In this document: positions 13,061 through 23,950 of the stretch, piece by piece
How the letters are laid out: every line of letters begins with the position of its first letter
Numbering within the stretch: the stretch's first letter is position 1
From: Cymodocea nodosa
Taxonomy: Eukaryota > Streptophyta > Magnoliopsida > Alismatales > Cymodoceaceae
Assembly (NCBI GenBank): GCA_036874045.1
Contig: CM072335.1
Location: 27,349,501 to 27,413,500, forward strand
DNA: 64,000 nucleotides
Direction: 5' to 3'
The notes under the pieces: generated by a model
Database searches by the model: none
What the model was told of the DNA's origin: nothing
Seen by the model: only the letters and a program-made list of their open reading frames with translations
Position numbers and translations under genes: made by a program

Positions 13061-13888
13061 CTCCATATTGTTGGTTTTGACCAATTATAACCAGAAAAAT
13101 TGTTAGTTTCTCTTCTATACTTATACTTCAATTATTTTCTATTACTCTTTCCCTTCTAAGCAATCTACAAAATTGCATGAATACATGTTGAAAGTTTAAA
13201 TAATGTTTGATATGTATATTACAAAATATGGAAAGAATTAAATAAGAGATTTATCGTAACAAATAGGAAAAAATTAAATAATTTTAATCATAGCTATTTA
13301 ATAAGAGATAATCCTAATTTTCTAGATTTTGATGTAATAAATTGAAGGAAAACACAAAAATACATATTTCTTATTTTATCATTAATGTTAAGAAATTTAC
13401 TAACAATTCTAATTTCTTATGTAGTATGTGAACTGACAATTAGTGGTGATATATTAGATGATAGAAGAGTAAGATTAAAAGATGATATTTTAGAGGTATT
13501 AATGTGTGTTAAAGACTAGGAGTTTACTTGTATTTGTGGACAATAATAAAAAGATGACTTCATCAATGAATTTGTAAATTTAAATGTTTAAATATAATTA
13601 TATACATTAAATGTAAAAATATTTGATGTAATTACAAAAATAATGTAATTTTAATTTAAATTCAAAAATAAAATAATTATTTTAACTTTATAACTTGTAT
13701 TTGAATGTATTGATGAATTATGAATGATTCATTAATGATGTCTTAATGTTGATGTTAATGTGATGAATAATGATTTATATTTGATGTTCATGTATTTGTA
13801 AATAAAATAATGTATTTGAACGATGAATTGATTACATTGTAATTTTTTTTTTAATTTAAAATCAAAAAAATAAATATAAAAAATAAAA

Positions 13889-14378
13889 AACTTCGCTTGG
13901 ATTGAAGTTAAGATTCAATCAAATTGAAGGAAAAAATAAAGAAAATAAAAAACTTTGGTTGGACCAAAGTTTAACTTCGATCAAATCAAAGGAAAAAATA
14001 ATAAACTTAAAAATCTTCGGTTGAATCAAAGCTTATCTTTGGTCAGACTAAAGAAAAAAATAATAAATTTAAAAAAGTTCTATCAGACTGAAGATTATCT
14101 TCGGTTTGACCAAAGAAAAAAATTTAAAATTTAAAATATGTTGATCAGACCAAAGTAAAAAATAAAAAACTTCGATCGGTTAGCCTGAAGAAAATAAAAT
14201 GTTTTAAAAAATAAAAAACTTTGGTCAAACTGAAGTTAAGCTTCGGTTAGATCAAAAAAGAAAATAAAAAAATAATAATTTCTGTTGGACTGAAGTAAAG
14301 ATATAGTCATATTGTTAAAAAAAATTCGATTAGACCGAAGTTAACCTTTGGTTAAATCAAAGCAAAAAATAAAAAAGT
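13889..14378. repeat. Palindromic minisatellite, about 62-bp units
   Basis: Seven to eight diverged units. The first four begin near 13891, 13953, 14015 and 14077 (62-bp spacing); later spacing is irregular. Each unit carries one or two short inverted repeats of the type CTTTGGTTGGACCAAAG (7-bp arms, 3-base loop), followed by an A-rich spacer such as GGAAAAAATAATAAA. The array lies between the two pseudogenes of the PIF/Harbinger relic. I know of no function. Confidence 0.8.
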
Positions 14379-14379
14379 T

Positions 14380-14504
14380 ATAAAAGTGAGCCAAGCTACG
14401 AGCTAGGCCAAGTTGTCCTAAAAAAATTTCAGCCTAGCTCATAGCCCGAACGAGTTGATATTTTTTAGGCTAGGCTGGGTCTGCTTAGCCGATTGACACC
14501 TCTA
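14380..14504. mobile_element. hAT-like terminal sequence
   Basis: The minus strand begins TAGAGGTGTCAATCGG at 14504, the usual look of a plant hAT or hAT-MITE end, followed by GGCTAAGC and GGGCTATGAGCTAGGC-type sequence. A possible opposite end TAGAGGTGACAAT starts at 11492 on the plus strand, but the 8 bp next to each end differ (CATGTGTG versus ATTTGAGG), so a complete element is not shown. Confidence 0.4.
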
Positions 14505-14639
14505 ATTTGAGGAACACATTTCTTTGTTTCTCTTCTTAAGGTAGTTTTATGATATATTTCTTGATATTGGTCCATAATCTTTTAGTAATTTGAAAGTTTA
14601 CTTGTAATTAAATAATACAACAAAAAATTGAATAATTAC

Positions 14640-14961
14640 CTTTACAAACTCATCTCACATTTCTTTTGGAATGGCAATATTGTCATGGATGTAGTTTGAC
14701 CCCATCTACTTTACTTTAAAATTTTAATATAATTTTATACATTGTCCTTCAAGACTTCATCTTACTCTTAACATATTTTTTCTCAAGATTTAGAGATGTC
14801 TTATTATTATATTCTACTATCATTTTATTCTATGTGTCTAATCTGATCTTCTTATCTTGTTGCTTTGCATTTCATTCTCTAATTTCTACTACTAAAATAC
14901 CTAAAAATATTTCATCTTATTTGATACTCCAATTAACGTGTTTCTTATTTTTAGAAGTCAT
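14640..14961 (-). pseudogene. Myb/SANT-like partner gene of the PIF/Harbinger relic
   Basis: From the minus-strand ATG at 14961 the frame reads MTSKNKKHVNWSIK, a stop, then DEIFLGILVVEIRE. Further on are a segment ending EYNNKTSLNLEKKYVKSKMK and RTMYKIILKF. After a frame change come DNIAIPKEM and DEFVK. This follows the order of the Myb/SANT-like proteins of PIF/Harbinger elements (domesticated as plant L10-interacting MYB-like proteins): W-x(2-4)-D-x-F-L, NKxGLNLxKKxxKxKxK, YxxxxKLL and WDEFVK. At least four in-frame stops and one frameshift make it dead. A good donor (AAAG/GTAATT) lies at the downstream edge. The intact protein would bind element ends and help import the transposase. The domain assignment is from memory of the family; stops and motifs are read directly. 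Confidence 0.75.
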
Positions 14962-15721
14962 TCCTCTAAAAGTTACAACTTTATAAATAATAAGGAAAAC
15001 TACATATGAACAATGACAATACATTCCCCTACAACCATTTCCAACAATTGAAAAAAAATCATTTGCAATAACTCTACCAAGAAAAAAAAATATTAGATAG
15101 CAAAAATTGAATGTCAAATAATGGTAGATTTCATTTAAATATAGAAGAAGAATTTTGAAATATAGAATTTTAACACTCTAGTTCTAACTTACAATTTTCA
15201 TATCTTAGTCTATACTTTTCAGAAAAACAAGATTTTGGTCTATTTGAAAAGGTAATTTAATAAATTATATGAGAGAAATATGTACTACTTTACAAAAAGG
15301 TTAGACGAAGCTTAGGAAGAAGACAATGCTTTTCTAATAAATAACCTACTCTAGCTGCAACCAGTCAATGAAATGATGCCATCATTGGTAAACTTCTTGT
15401 ATATTAAGAGAAGGAAATCTAAATTCAAACATATGCAAAAACATTATCACTATTATAAAAAACATCATTTGAACTAATTGGGGGGCATGCTTCCACTTTC
15501 TATAGTCAGTGGTTTTCCTGTATTTCATGACATTGACATATCATTTTAAACGTTGGTAACATACTCAGTTCATGACACAAATGAATCATGGAAATAAGCT
15601 TAATGGGGATAGATGTTGGTAACATAACACTTAGCAATAGGCAAATAGAGTTGGAAGGGAGAGATGAGAAAAGTCTCTACAGAAGTAAGTAGTTCAAGTG
15701 AACGCCGAAAAAATAGTTTAC

Positions 15722-16012
15722 CTGGATTGACGTCAGCGAACGGGCGAGCACAACTTCAGATCGAGGGAATCGATGGCGCGTTGGAGGCTCAGGCGAGGGA
15801 GAGATGTTTCTGCGTATGCAAGGACAAATGCAAGACTCGAACTGAGATTGGGGGCAAATGGACAAGCATGGCTTGGGATCAAGCGAATGGAGGAGATAAC
15901 GTTGAGGTCGAGATCAATCGAGATGTGAGAGTCTGAGGGTTTTCGAACATTATAGAAGGGGAGCAGGGGGGCAGGGGGAGGGGGGAAATTTTTCTTTTTC
16001 AAGGTCTTTATA
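15722..16012 (-). promoter_or_regulatory. Promoter plus noncoding leader exon candidate
   Basis: On the minus strand TATAAAG (16012-16006) is followed by a pyrimidine-rich leader with a long C run, and 280 bp later by a consensus donor, CAATCCAG/GTAAACT (GT at 15721-15720). This looks like a 5' exon. Since the PIF/Harbinger pseudogenes lie on the same strand downstream and the candidate element end lies at 16040-16066, it may be that element's promoter. A chance arrangement or an unrelated gene is possible; frames inside are not recognisable. Confidence 0.35.
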
Positions 16013-16069
16013 CTCGGTAACAAGAGGAAACCATTTCATTTGATTTCCTAACTACACAAACATGTCTCA

Positions 16070-18184
16070 CACTAGGATAATGAAAGAGAAATTTTTAATT
16101 TCCCACCATATCATGCATGTTATTTCCCTCCGTTACCCGATGGCACAAACCTCTCCTGGAAATGACAAACGTGCAAGAACAACGAAGAAGACACGTAAGA
16201 TGATTCATTTGCAAATGTGTGATAATGACTGTAAAGCAAGACAGACAATGAGGATAGGAGAAGGAGAGTGTAACGCGAGAGAGTGCAGACGATTACATTT
16301 CAAGCGGACGATGTGGAAGAGGACGGCAACCACGTTTCTTTTGAAAAAGATTTGTAGACGTAAAAATGTCTGCAATCAAATAATTATTTTTATTTTCATG
16401 CAATAATTCCCTCTCTTCTGCAATCAAATCCTCATCCGAATTCGGACCGATGCAGGTAGCGGAAGGTGATGTGATGGCAGCGGGTGTTTGACTTAGTGGC
16501 AACGGCCGGTCGCCGTAAGATTGACATCCGAACAAATCAGTAACGATCGGCTCTACCAAACAGGACAGAAATATATATACTGCTTAGAGGAAACGTGGGT
16601 GCAAGTAACTGATAGATTTATGTACGCGTTGCCAGAGACGACGACTAAATGGATCGAGGAATCAATTGACGGACAGCTTGGTTCCTTGGATTGGTCTGCA
16701 TTACAACTTCGATCGATTCCAGGGCAAGGACAAACGAGATCGGCAACTTGCCGTGAACAGAAAGAAGCCTCAACTACAAGTTGAGGTTAGCTTTGCAAAG
16801 TCCTACCAGGTACGCAACTCGACACCCATCTTATTACACGAAAGTCCGATCTTCAAATCTACGTGGTATCATCATGCCAAAAAAGAAATCTTTCCACAGG
16901 AGAAAAAACCACGAAAACGAAGAACGTTCACACCGTCCTAGATACATACCTCCCTCCACCTAGGACTAAACTAAATCGGTATTCAGCTACCCAAGTTTAA
17001 CTTGATGTGGCTCGTTAAGTCAATAAAGATGATGGAGGCTTTTTCAATATAATACATAAAGTGGAAGTGACCTTATTTTGACCTTCCCTCCACAAGCTTC
17101 CGGAATAAATAAATTACCAGTGCTTGCTTGATAAAAAAATATGGTTGGCTGAACGGAAAAATGCCCTGAGGTTCACTCTCAGATGAGGTCTAAAGTGTAC
17201 AATATAATCAAAGAAAATGTCAGCGACATGGAACATAAATAAGCAACCCCATATTGGTAATCTTCTAACAATGCTACTAGTATCAATATTGGTAATCTTG
17301 TAACCATTTACGGTTGTAAATAAGATATCCTATCAACTACATCGTTTGTATATAAAAATAACATCGATGGAAAGAAGGATCAAATATCATGATCACCTTT
17401 ATTTTTCTTCAACCAAGTTCATGTCTCGTTACTAAGACTTCCTTCCATAAGGTATTTGGAGTAGGGCTCAGTAATCACTCTCTTATTTCCAGGCACGATG
17501 GGGCTTCTTTACAAGTTATATTGACATGACAATCATTTAAGATAATGGTACAAAGGCCATTATCGACAACAGGAAAGTTGTTGGTAGCCAACTCATCGAA
17601 GATGTTCATCACTTGAAGAAAACTTCACCCTCTTAGATGATATTGTTGACGTTCAAAACCAAAAATACTGTAAGAGAGTAAATTTTCTTAAATAATAATT
17701 GTCTTCTTGAAAATTTACAGAGTATATATTCTTTACAAACATTTATTTCAAATACAATCTCTATCATCTATTATATTTAAATCGATGTGTCAATGAATAT
17801 TTATAGCTAAAGATGTTGTTAGGTACTTATAATATCATTTTAATGTTCTTGATATTGTGTAATGGAGAACCTGTTCATTATTGTGCTCCTCGTCGTCGTC
17901 GATAAAAATGCACAAATGGAGAGCCTACCCACAAGTTAGCCTTTAGCTTGAAGTTATATTTTATATCTGAACCCTATGAGTGAGTCCCCCATGAATATAT
18001 ATATGATCACAGCTCAGACATGGATATAAAATGATGAAACCTTTTGATTATTAATGGTAGTGGCGATATCCAAAGACCTGAGAAAAATCAACACACACCT
18101 CGTTATTATTTTAATTCTAAACCTGGTTTGAAAGCTTCGGGGATAATATTTCAATTCTAGTTCACTCCATCCCCACCCACCTCC
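16070..18184. other. Intergenic region, nothing recognised
   Basis: Open frames of 60-115 codons at 16062-16963 overlap in several frames on both strands and match nothing I know. From 17000 to 18180 the sequence is AT-rich with no long frames, RNA genes or clear repeats. Confidence 0.5.
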
Positions 18185-18245
18185 AAGAAGAAGAAGAAGA
18201 AGAAGAAGAAGAAGAAGAAGAAGAAGAAGAAGAAGAAGAAGAAGC
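18185..18245 (+). repeat. AAG microsatellite
   Basis: About twenty uninterrupted AAG triplets. It lies some 320 bp downstream of the ARM-repeat gene's stop. The long Leu frame on the other strand is an artefact of this repeat. Confidence 0.95.
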
Positions 18246-18567
18246 CGCAGCAAGTTGAAACAAACCCAACAAGAGCAAAACCTCATATTCTATGAACAAC
18301 AAAGATCTAACACAAAATCTGATTCCATGACAACAATATGGATGCTAATTAAAGCCTTTTCTATCTATCAATGTACAAGAAGGGCGTCAACAACAACATC
18401 ACAGCCTGCTGCCGTACAAGTGTGGTCCGGGAAGCCTTCGATCCACCTCTCCTCTGCTACCACTCATGTATCTCTTGCCCCCTCTATTTGATTTGATTTT
18501 TCTTGACTTGACTTGACTTGACTTCACCTACACGCACGCACGCACTCACCAGCGACCAGTCCATACC

Positions 18568-19711
18568 TCAAACAGACCCCCCCCCGCCGCTCGCGTTCCT
18601 CGACTGCCTCAGCAACCCGATCAGTGCCTCCGCCTGAATCCAAAGCAGCCACAACCACCACCACCAAACCAGATCAGCATCGAGCCAAGAGAATTTCAAT
18701 CAATTTCAACCCACGGCCGTCCTAATTTTGTTATCGATTAAGATGATTGATTACCTTTTTCCTGGCTTTGCAACTCCCAGATTGAGACAGAGCAACGAGA
18801 GGAGGAATCGCCCCTTCCTTTCCCACCACCACCCTGAAGCACATGCTCTCCTCGCAGATCTGAAGCAGCACATCCACCGCAATCTCCTTCTGCCTCTGCG
18901 TCCCCACCTCGATTAGCTCCACCAGCACCGGTACGCCGCCTTCCTCCACAACCTTCCCCTTCCCCTCCTCTACCAGCGCCTGCAGCACGCACGCTGCCTT
19001 GTCCACCATTCCGGACTCCGCGTCGGACATCAGCTCCAGCAGCGGCTTCACCGCCCCGGCCACCACCGCTCGGCTCTTGTTGTCCCTCGACCCCACGCAC
19101 AACGTGTACAGCGCCGTCGCCGCGTCCTTCTTCCCACGCAGCCTCCCGGTTTCGAGGAGGGAGACGAGCAGCGGGATCGCCCCGGACTGGCCGATCGTGG
19201 CGCCGTGGTCCTCGACCTCCGCCAGCCGGAGGAGAGCGCACGCAGCGTTCTCGCGTGTCGCAACGTTGCCGGTCTTGAGGGCCCTGGCCAGTGGCCCGAT
19301 CGCCCCGGAGTAGACGATGAGGTCCTTGTTCTCCCTGCAGATGGAAAGGTTGAGGATAGCGGTCACGCCTTGTTCCTGTAGGTCCGGGTCCGGGGAGGAG
19401 ATGAGTCCGATCAGCGGCCGGATAGCGCCAGCCCGGGCAATGCGGACGCGGTTCTCGGCTATGTGTTTGGCGAGTAGGCGGAGCTCCATGGCGGCCCGGA
19501 GCTGGGTCTCGACTGAGGGGGAATCGAGGTCAGAGATGAGGCGCTGGACAACGTCGTCGGAGGTGAGGAGGCAGTGGGGAGGGAGGTGCTGGAGCTCGCC
19601 GGAGTGTTGGCCGCCACAGTCGATGAAGGCGGAGGTGGTGGAGCCGGAGAACCCCCCTCGGTCTTTGTAGCCGAACATCGTCGGGTCCTCCACCGCCATG
19701 GTCGATTTCAA
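18568..19711 (-). CDS. Armadillo-repeat protein (PUB4-like ARM domain, no U-box)
   Basis: Two exons give 340 residues: 18755-19711 (319 codons) and 18568-18633 (21 codons plus TGA), joined by AAG/GTAATC to TTCAG/GCGGAG in phase 0. The last exon adds AEALIGLLRQ, the normal family ending; without splicing the first frame stops at 18731. After a loose 45-residue N-terminus, ARM repeats run to the end, with signatures such as AGAIRPLIGLI, QEQGVTAILNLSI, RENAACALLRLA, KKDAATALYTLC and DKAACVLQAL. These form a protein-binding superhelix. No U-box precedes them, as in Arabidopsis At3g01400-type proteins. The first ATG is used; MAVEDP four codons later is also possible. The exon is strongly GC-rich at third positions, unlike its AT-rich flanks. 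Partner proteins are unknown; related proteins act in signalling or protein turnover. Confidence 0.9.
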
Positions 19712-19859
19712 GAGTCCGGAGGCAGAGAAGAAGATAAGAGAGCTCTGGGCCGTAAGTCTGGCCTAGAAAGCGTCATTATGTATGCATTTTTGAAGACGGA
19801 CGAAAAGAGATGGGCCCCACACATTGGTGGGCCCTGGACCAACAACTAGGCCTTGTGCA

Positions 19860-21298
19860 TCCAGGAGGAAGGTGAGATGCATCGTTTCGGTCGTTTCAAT
19901 ATTTTTTTAACAAACCACCGAAAAATATTTAATATAGATATTATTATTATTACTGATTAAGTTAGTAAATTATAATATTTTTATTCATTGAATTTTAAAT
20001 TATCCTGAAGTAAATCGTTATTATTAATTTTAAAAAATGTATGTGAATGATTTTTTTGAGGTAAAGGCATGTTTGTATTTGTTACATATTTTTCTGGTAG
20101 CTTTTCTTTTTAACATATAAGTTACCAAAAATAGAACGACAAATTTGCTTTCATTCCCAGACGAGATTAATTTTCCAGAGAGGGTATTTGTGCACGAAAA
20201 TGACATCTTTTTTCCGTCATTTTTTTTTCGTATTTATCTGTCGGGATTTCGTCGTTTTTCGAAGTATAAAAGGAAAAATTCTTTACGTTGCTTATGTTAA
20301 TATCCAACCCAAGTTAAAAAAAATCTTTAAGTTCTTAAAATACGAGAACACATAAATTAATTTCAAAGAAAGAAAAAAAGTTACATTTTTTTTCAAGTTT
20401 TTTCTTATTTTACTTTCTGGATGTAGAAATACTTCCTTAATCTCATTTTCTCAGCCCATTATCGCTAAATACTTATGGGTTATCATTTAATCCAAAAGGC
20501 ATCTGCCCTTAGTACCTCCTGTCTGCCGGGTGTCGGAGGGTAGAGACCAGTGCCGGCCCAAAGCTTCGTCTTCTCCACAGCCTGGATTAGGCGGAGGTTC
20601 CGGGAAGAGAGAAGGTAGGAGGAGGTGCCATCCACCACCACCGGAAGCCGACGACGGCCGCTCGCAGTGGTTGTCGGAAGCTTAAACTACAAGAGCGAAT
20701 ATAATAAAACCATGGGATATTGCGCCAAGGTCGATGGTCGTCGACGTCTGGCGATTGGACTTAATTTGTCCTGGGAGTTGAGCTTTCTCGACGCTGGTCA
20801 GGCGTTTCGGTGGATATCAAATCCCATCCACCCACCATAAAGTCCATGTTTTCCTCTTAAATTCCTTGTGTCGGTGGTATTTTAATACCGGATATGTGGA
20901 CCACCTCGGCGGTTGTGTCGGACCCATTCACCGCACCGGCCACGCCGACGGTGGTGCTCTGATTTTATATATATATAATTTGAAATCAATACATCTATTA
21001 TATATATATATATATATATAGATATAGATATATAAACTCAAATTTAATCTTTACGGAAACCGACATGTGACTTTTCCAGTATTCTTCCTTTTCTGTGACT
21101 TACAATATATTGTGCCTTTTCTTATTTAGATTGAACGAGTGCACGTGAAGTGAAGTTCCTCCGCGTGTACGTGGACTACGCAGACAATATGATTGGGCTG
21201 AAATAAAATAACGTGAGTTTTCGCAATAAATGCATCGACCTACTTGTCCTAAATAATAAATGGATTGAATTTTTTAATTGACCGCCTCTGGGTAAAAT
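19860..21298. other. Intergenic region upstream of the ARM gene
   Basis: AT-rich sequence with a GC-richer patch at 20520-20950 holding a 71-codon frame (20625-20840) that I do not recognise. TA-rich microsatellites lie near 20965-20980 and 20999-21032. Confidence 0.5.
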
Positions 21299-21301
21299 TT
21301 A

Positions 21302-21800
21302 GGGAGTGTCTATGTATATTAGAAAATGATGAAAAATAAAAAATAATGGGTGTTTATATATGAAATGACTTTTTGTTATTTTTTCTTGATATATAAGAAA
21401 TATTTTTTTTTCATTTTCTAACATTCTGATTTTTGAATTTGATGAAAAAAAAAGAAAAAAGAAAATATAAATTATGATAGAATATATTAACAATATTTAA
21501 TTTTGATATATAAATTATTTGTCTTTAATAGATGAGAATTGATATTAAAGATGTGTAAAATGTATTTATGTTATAATAATTATTACAAATGACTCTATCT
21601 TATTTTATCTATAACAAATTTTTTTATTCTCATAAATATAAAAATATTTAATTTATTAATTTCAACATTTTATTTTGTAAATAAATATACATATTTTATA
21701 TTTTATGATTTTTCATCATTTAATTTCATCATTTTCTATTCTATACACAAATATTTTAATTTTTTTAATATTTTATCATTTTCAATGTACAAATACCTCC
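21302..21800. mobile_element. Tourist-like MITE
   Basis: A 499-bp AT-rich element bounded by TTA on both sides (21299-21301 and 21801-21803), the target duplication used by PIF/Harbinger MITEs. The left end reads GGGAGTGTCTATGTATATT then GAAAATGATGAAAAAT. The right end, read on the minus strand, gives GGAGGTATTTGTACATTG then AAAATGATAAAAT. It has no coding capacity. A related autonomous element would be needed to move it. Confidence 0.75.
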
Positions 21801-21803
21801 TTA

Positions 21804-23690
21804 ATGAAGTCGGTCTCAACTTAATCGGTTGCCTTTTGTATTTTCTCGACCGAGACGTGGTTTACTTCCTCTCACCCAAGATGATTTATTTTTATTAATA
21901 TAATTGTGATTGGTGACGGAGGTCACTTCCTTCCATATCGATTATCGTACGTACATATAAATCCTTCAGGAACGTACGGTTGTATTATACGTCGCCTTTC
22001 GTAAATCTCGCCAAGTCTTTAAATTCTAAATCACGAATTCGATGACTTCAACTTCAACTCTGATTAATGCGTAATGAGCTTCATAAATCTGCAGTAATTG
22101 ATTTGGATTACAAAGTTCCTATTATGTATAATCGAGATTATACGTATTTCACTAATCTAGTCATTATTATCATGAATTGCATCTATAAATTCTCACTTTT
22201 CGATAAGATTATACAATAACAATCTAAACCATATTGTTACTTTGTAGAGTTAACTACATAATTCCTTTTATTCTAAGTATTTTTTATCTATTGACATAAT
22301 CTTTGGTTATATTACATAAATTTAAATTTTTTGTTATGCACAATTTCTAACCAAATGATTTTAGACTTACTTCTACTTTTTTTTTTTAAAAAAAAAAATT
22401 ACACTAATTAATTCCTCTCTCCTAATTAGTGCATTACTTGGTCTCTTAAAAATATAATCAAATCACTCTCTCATATTATATCATAATCTAGAGACATGCA
22501 ATAATCTCGTAATTGGCGAGTAACTCAATTATTGAGATTATAGACATAATGTAACGAAAATAATATGTATAATCTCACCTTTTTTTTTTTACAATATCTA
22601 TTATATAACAATTATTTATTTTAAATTATAAAAATTAAACCGATCACATACATAATAATCCCGTAACTTTCTCTCTTGTAATCTCATCCTAACAAAATCA
22701 AGTCATTGGATCGTCAATGACGTACAGATGACAAACGAAGTAATAAGATCATTACTGTCACATACATATATATATATATATATATATTATAATATGTATT
22801 TGACAAGAGGCAATTAATTGACAAGGTAACAGGAACGCATCATCATGTTCCGCCTTTTAAACGTGCATGGCACACCAGAATGGACCGGCCTCATTATTAA
22901 ATCAGCACACTTACTCCCAAAGTTTGGTCGAACGTTTCCATCCGTTAACATCATTAGGTTAATCCTGTTTGAGAAAATTAAACCAACAACTTAATTACCA
23001 TCTGTGGAGTTGCTTGCGCTGATCCCTGCAACGCACATGTCCCTCACTTGGAATCCGAAAGTTGTATGCCAAATATATATATACATCTATTTATATGCAA
23101 GGGCAAGTCTCGTATCAAAAAGACTATATAAGAACAAAATCTAAACTAAAATACAAGAAAACCTTTCATTTATCATCAATTGATTGATGTTAAGATAAAA
23201 TATTTCGTACCGATGACACGTGAACTCATGCACAGTTTCACGTAATCAGATATCTCGGAAACATGAAGAGGAGAAATCTTAGTTCCATGTGGTCCACTAC
23301 TGCTGCTGCTCAGTTCTCATCCTTTCCACAACCACCACAATTATGTGTTCGGCACCGGCCATGCAATTTGCGTAGGTCTGATTAAGAAGAACCGATCTTA
23401 ATGAGCATCTCATGCTCATGCACCATACAATCCCTCAGCTTATACATGTTTTCACCACTTTAATGCATGCATTATTGGTAGGCATGATTCTAAAACCGCC
23501 TCTTCCAAGTTGGTTGGTTTCAGAAGCAAATCGGGTCGTCGGATCTTGGCACATGGAATGTTGCTGCAGGTTTTGACTTGACAGACTCAGAAATAAATAG
23601 AGTAATGCAATTTTTTATTGCATTACAATCTCGGCTTGCGCAATGTAGTACATATGCAATTTTACACCGCGTCCTTTCTCTCAATTCCAT
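21804..23690. other. Intergenic region, AT-rich
   Basis: No frames above 60 codons and no recognised genes. There is a TA microsatellite near 22766-22788. Scattered GATTAC/GTAATC words near 22100-22150 and 22670-22690 hint at a further decayed inverted-repeat element, which I could not delimit. Confidence 0.5.
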
Positions 23691-23950
23691 GGTTGGGCTT
23701 CATGTAGCCCAAGACACGACAGCCCGAATGGGCCTATAAGCCCACATATAATCTAGTTTTGTTGTTCCCTCCATCATCCTCCGAGTTTGTCTCTCTGAAA
23801 AGCTCACGATTTGTCGCCCTTCGTCCTCCTCTCACCCTACATATGCCGCCATTGCAAGCCTCATTCCTCTTCTCCTCCATCACCGCTCCTCACCCTAGTT
23901 TGTGATCTTCTCTTTTCAAATTTTTCTTCGCAATCGAATCTCTCGTTCTG
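23690..23950 (+). promoter_or_regulatory. Housekeeping-type promoter and leader ending at the chromovirus
   Basis: The stretch GTTGGGCTTCATGTAGCCCA, then AATGGGCCTATAAGCCCA, carries repeated TGGGC(C/T) words like the site II elements of plant housekeeping promoters, with a possible TATA (CCTATAAG) among them. A pyrimidine-rich leader follows (TCCCTCCATCATCCTCC and similar). A short frame starts at 23841 (MPPLQASFLF) and soon stops. At 23951 the sequence turns abruptly into the retroelement LTR. I infer that a promoter or leader was interrupted by the insertion; the gene it served is not identified. Confidence 0.45.

Larger units (their letters stand above)
11590..16066 (-). mobile_element. 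Decayed PIF/Harbinger DNA transposon (two-gene relic)
   Basis: Two same-strand pseudogenes typical of plant PIF/Harbinger elements lie here: a DDE nuclease (12099-13060) and a Myb/SANT-like partner (14640-14961). Near the left side the motif TGTTTGTGTA followed by a GAAATG-rich run recurs several times (11590-11785). On the minus strand at 16040-16066 the related TGTTTGTGTAGTTAGGAAAT appears in inverted orientation, suggesting terminal or subterminal repeats. No clear TTA/TAA target duplication was found, so both ends are approximate. A weaker left-end candidate, GTTTCTTTGTGTATTCAG, lies at 10891-10908. A tandem hairpin array and a hAT-like end inside suggest later insertions. Both genes carry many stops and frameshifts, so the element cannot move by itself. 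Confidence 0.65.

Noticed and set aside
18014..18286. 90-codon minus-strand frame with a poly-Leu run
   Set aside because: Created by the AAG/CTT microsatellite, with no other protein-like content.
22080..22700. Possible inverted-repeat element suggested by GATTACAA and its complement
   Set aside because: The arms do not align over a convincing length and no target duplication is visible.
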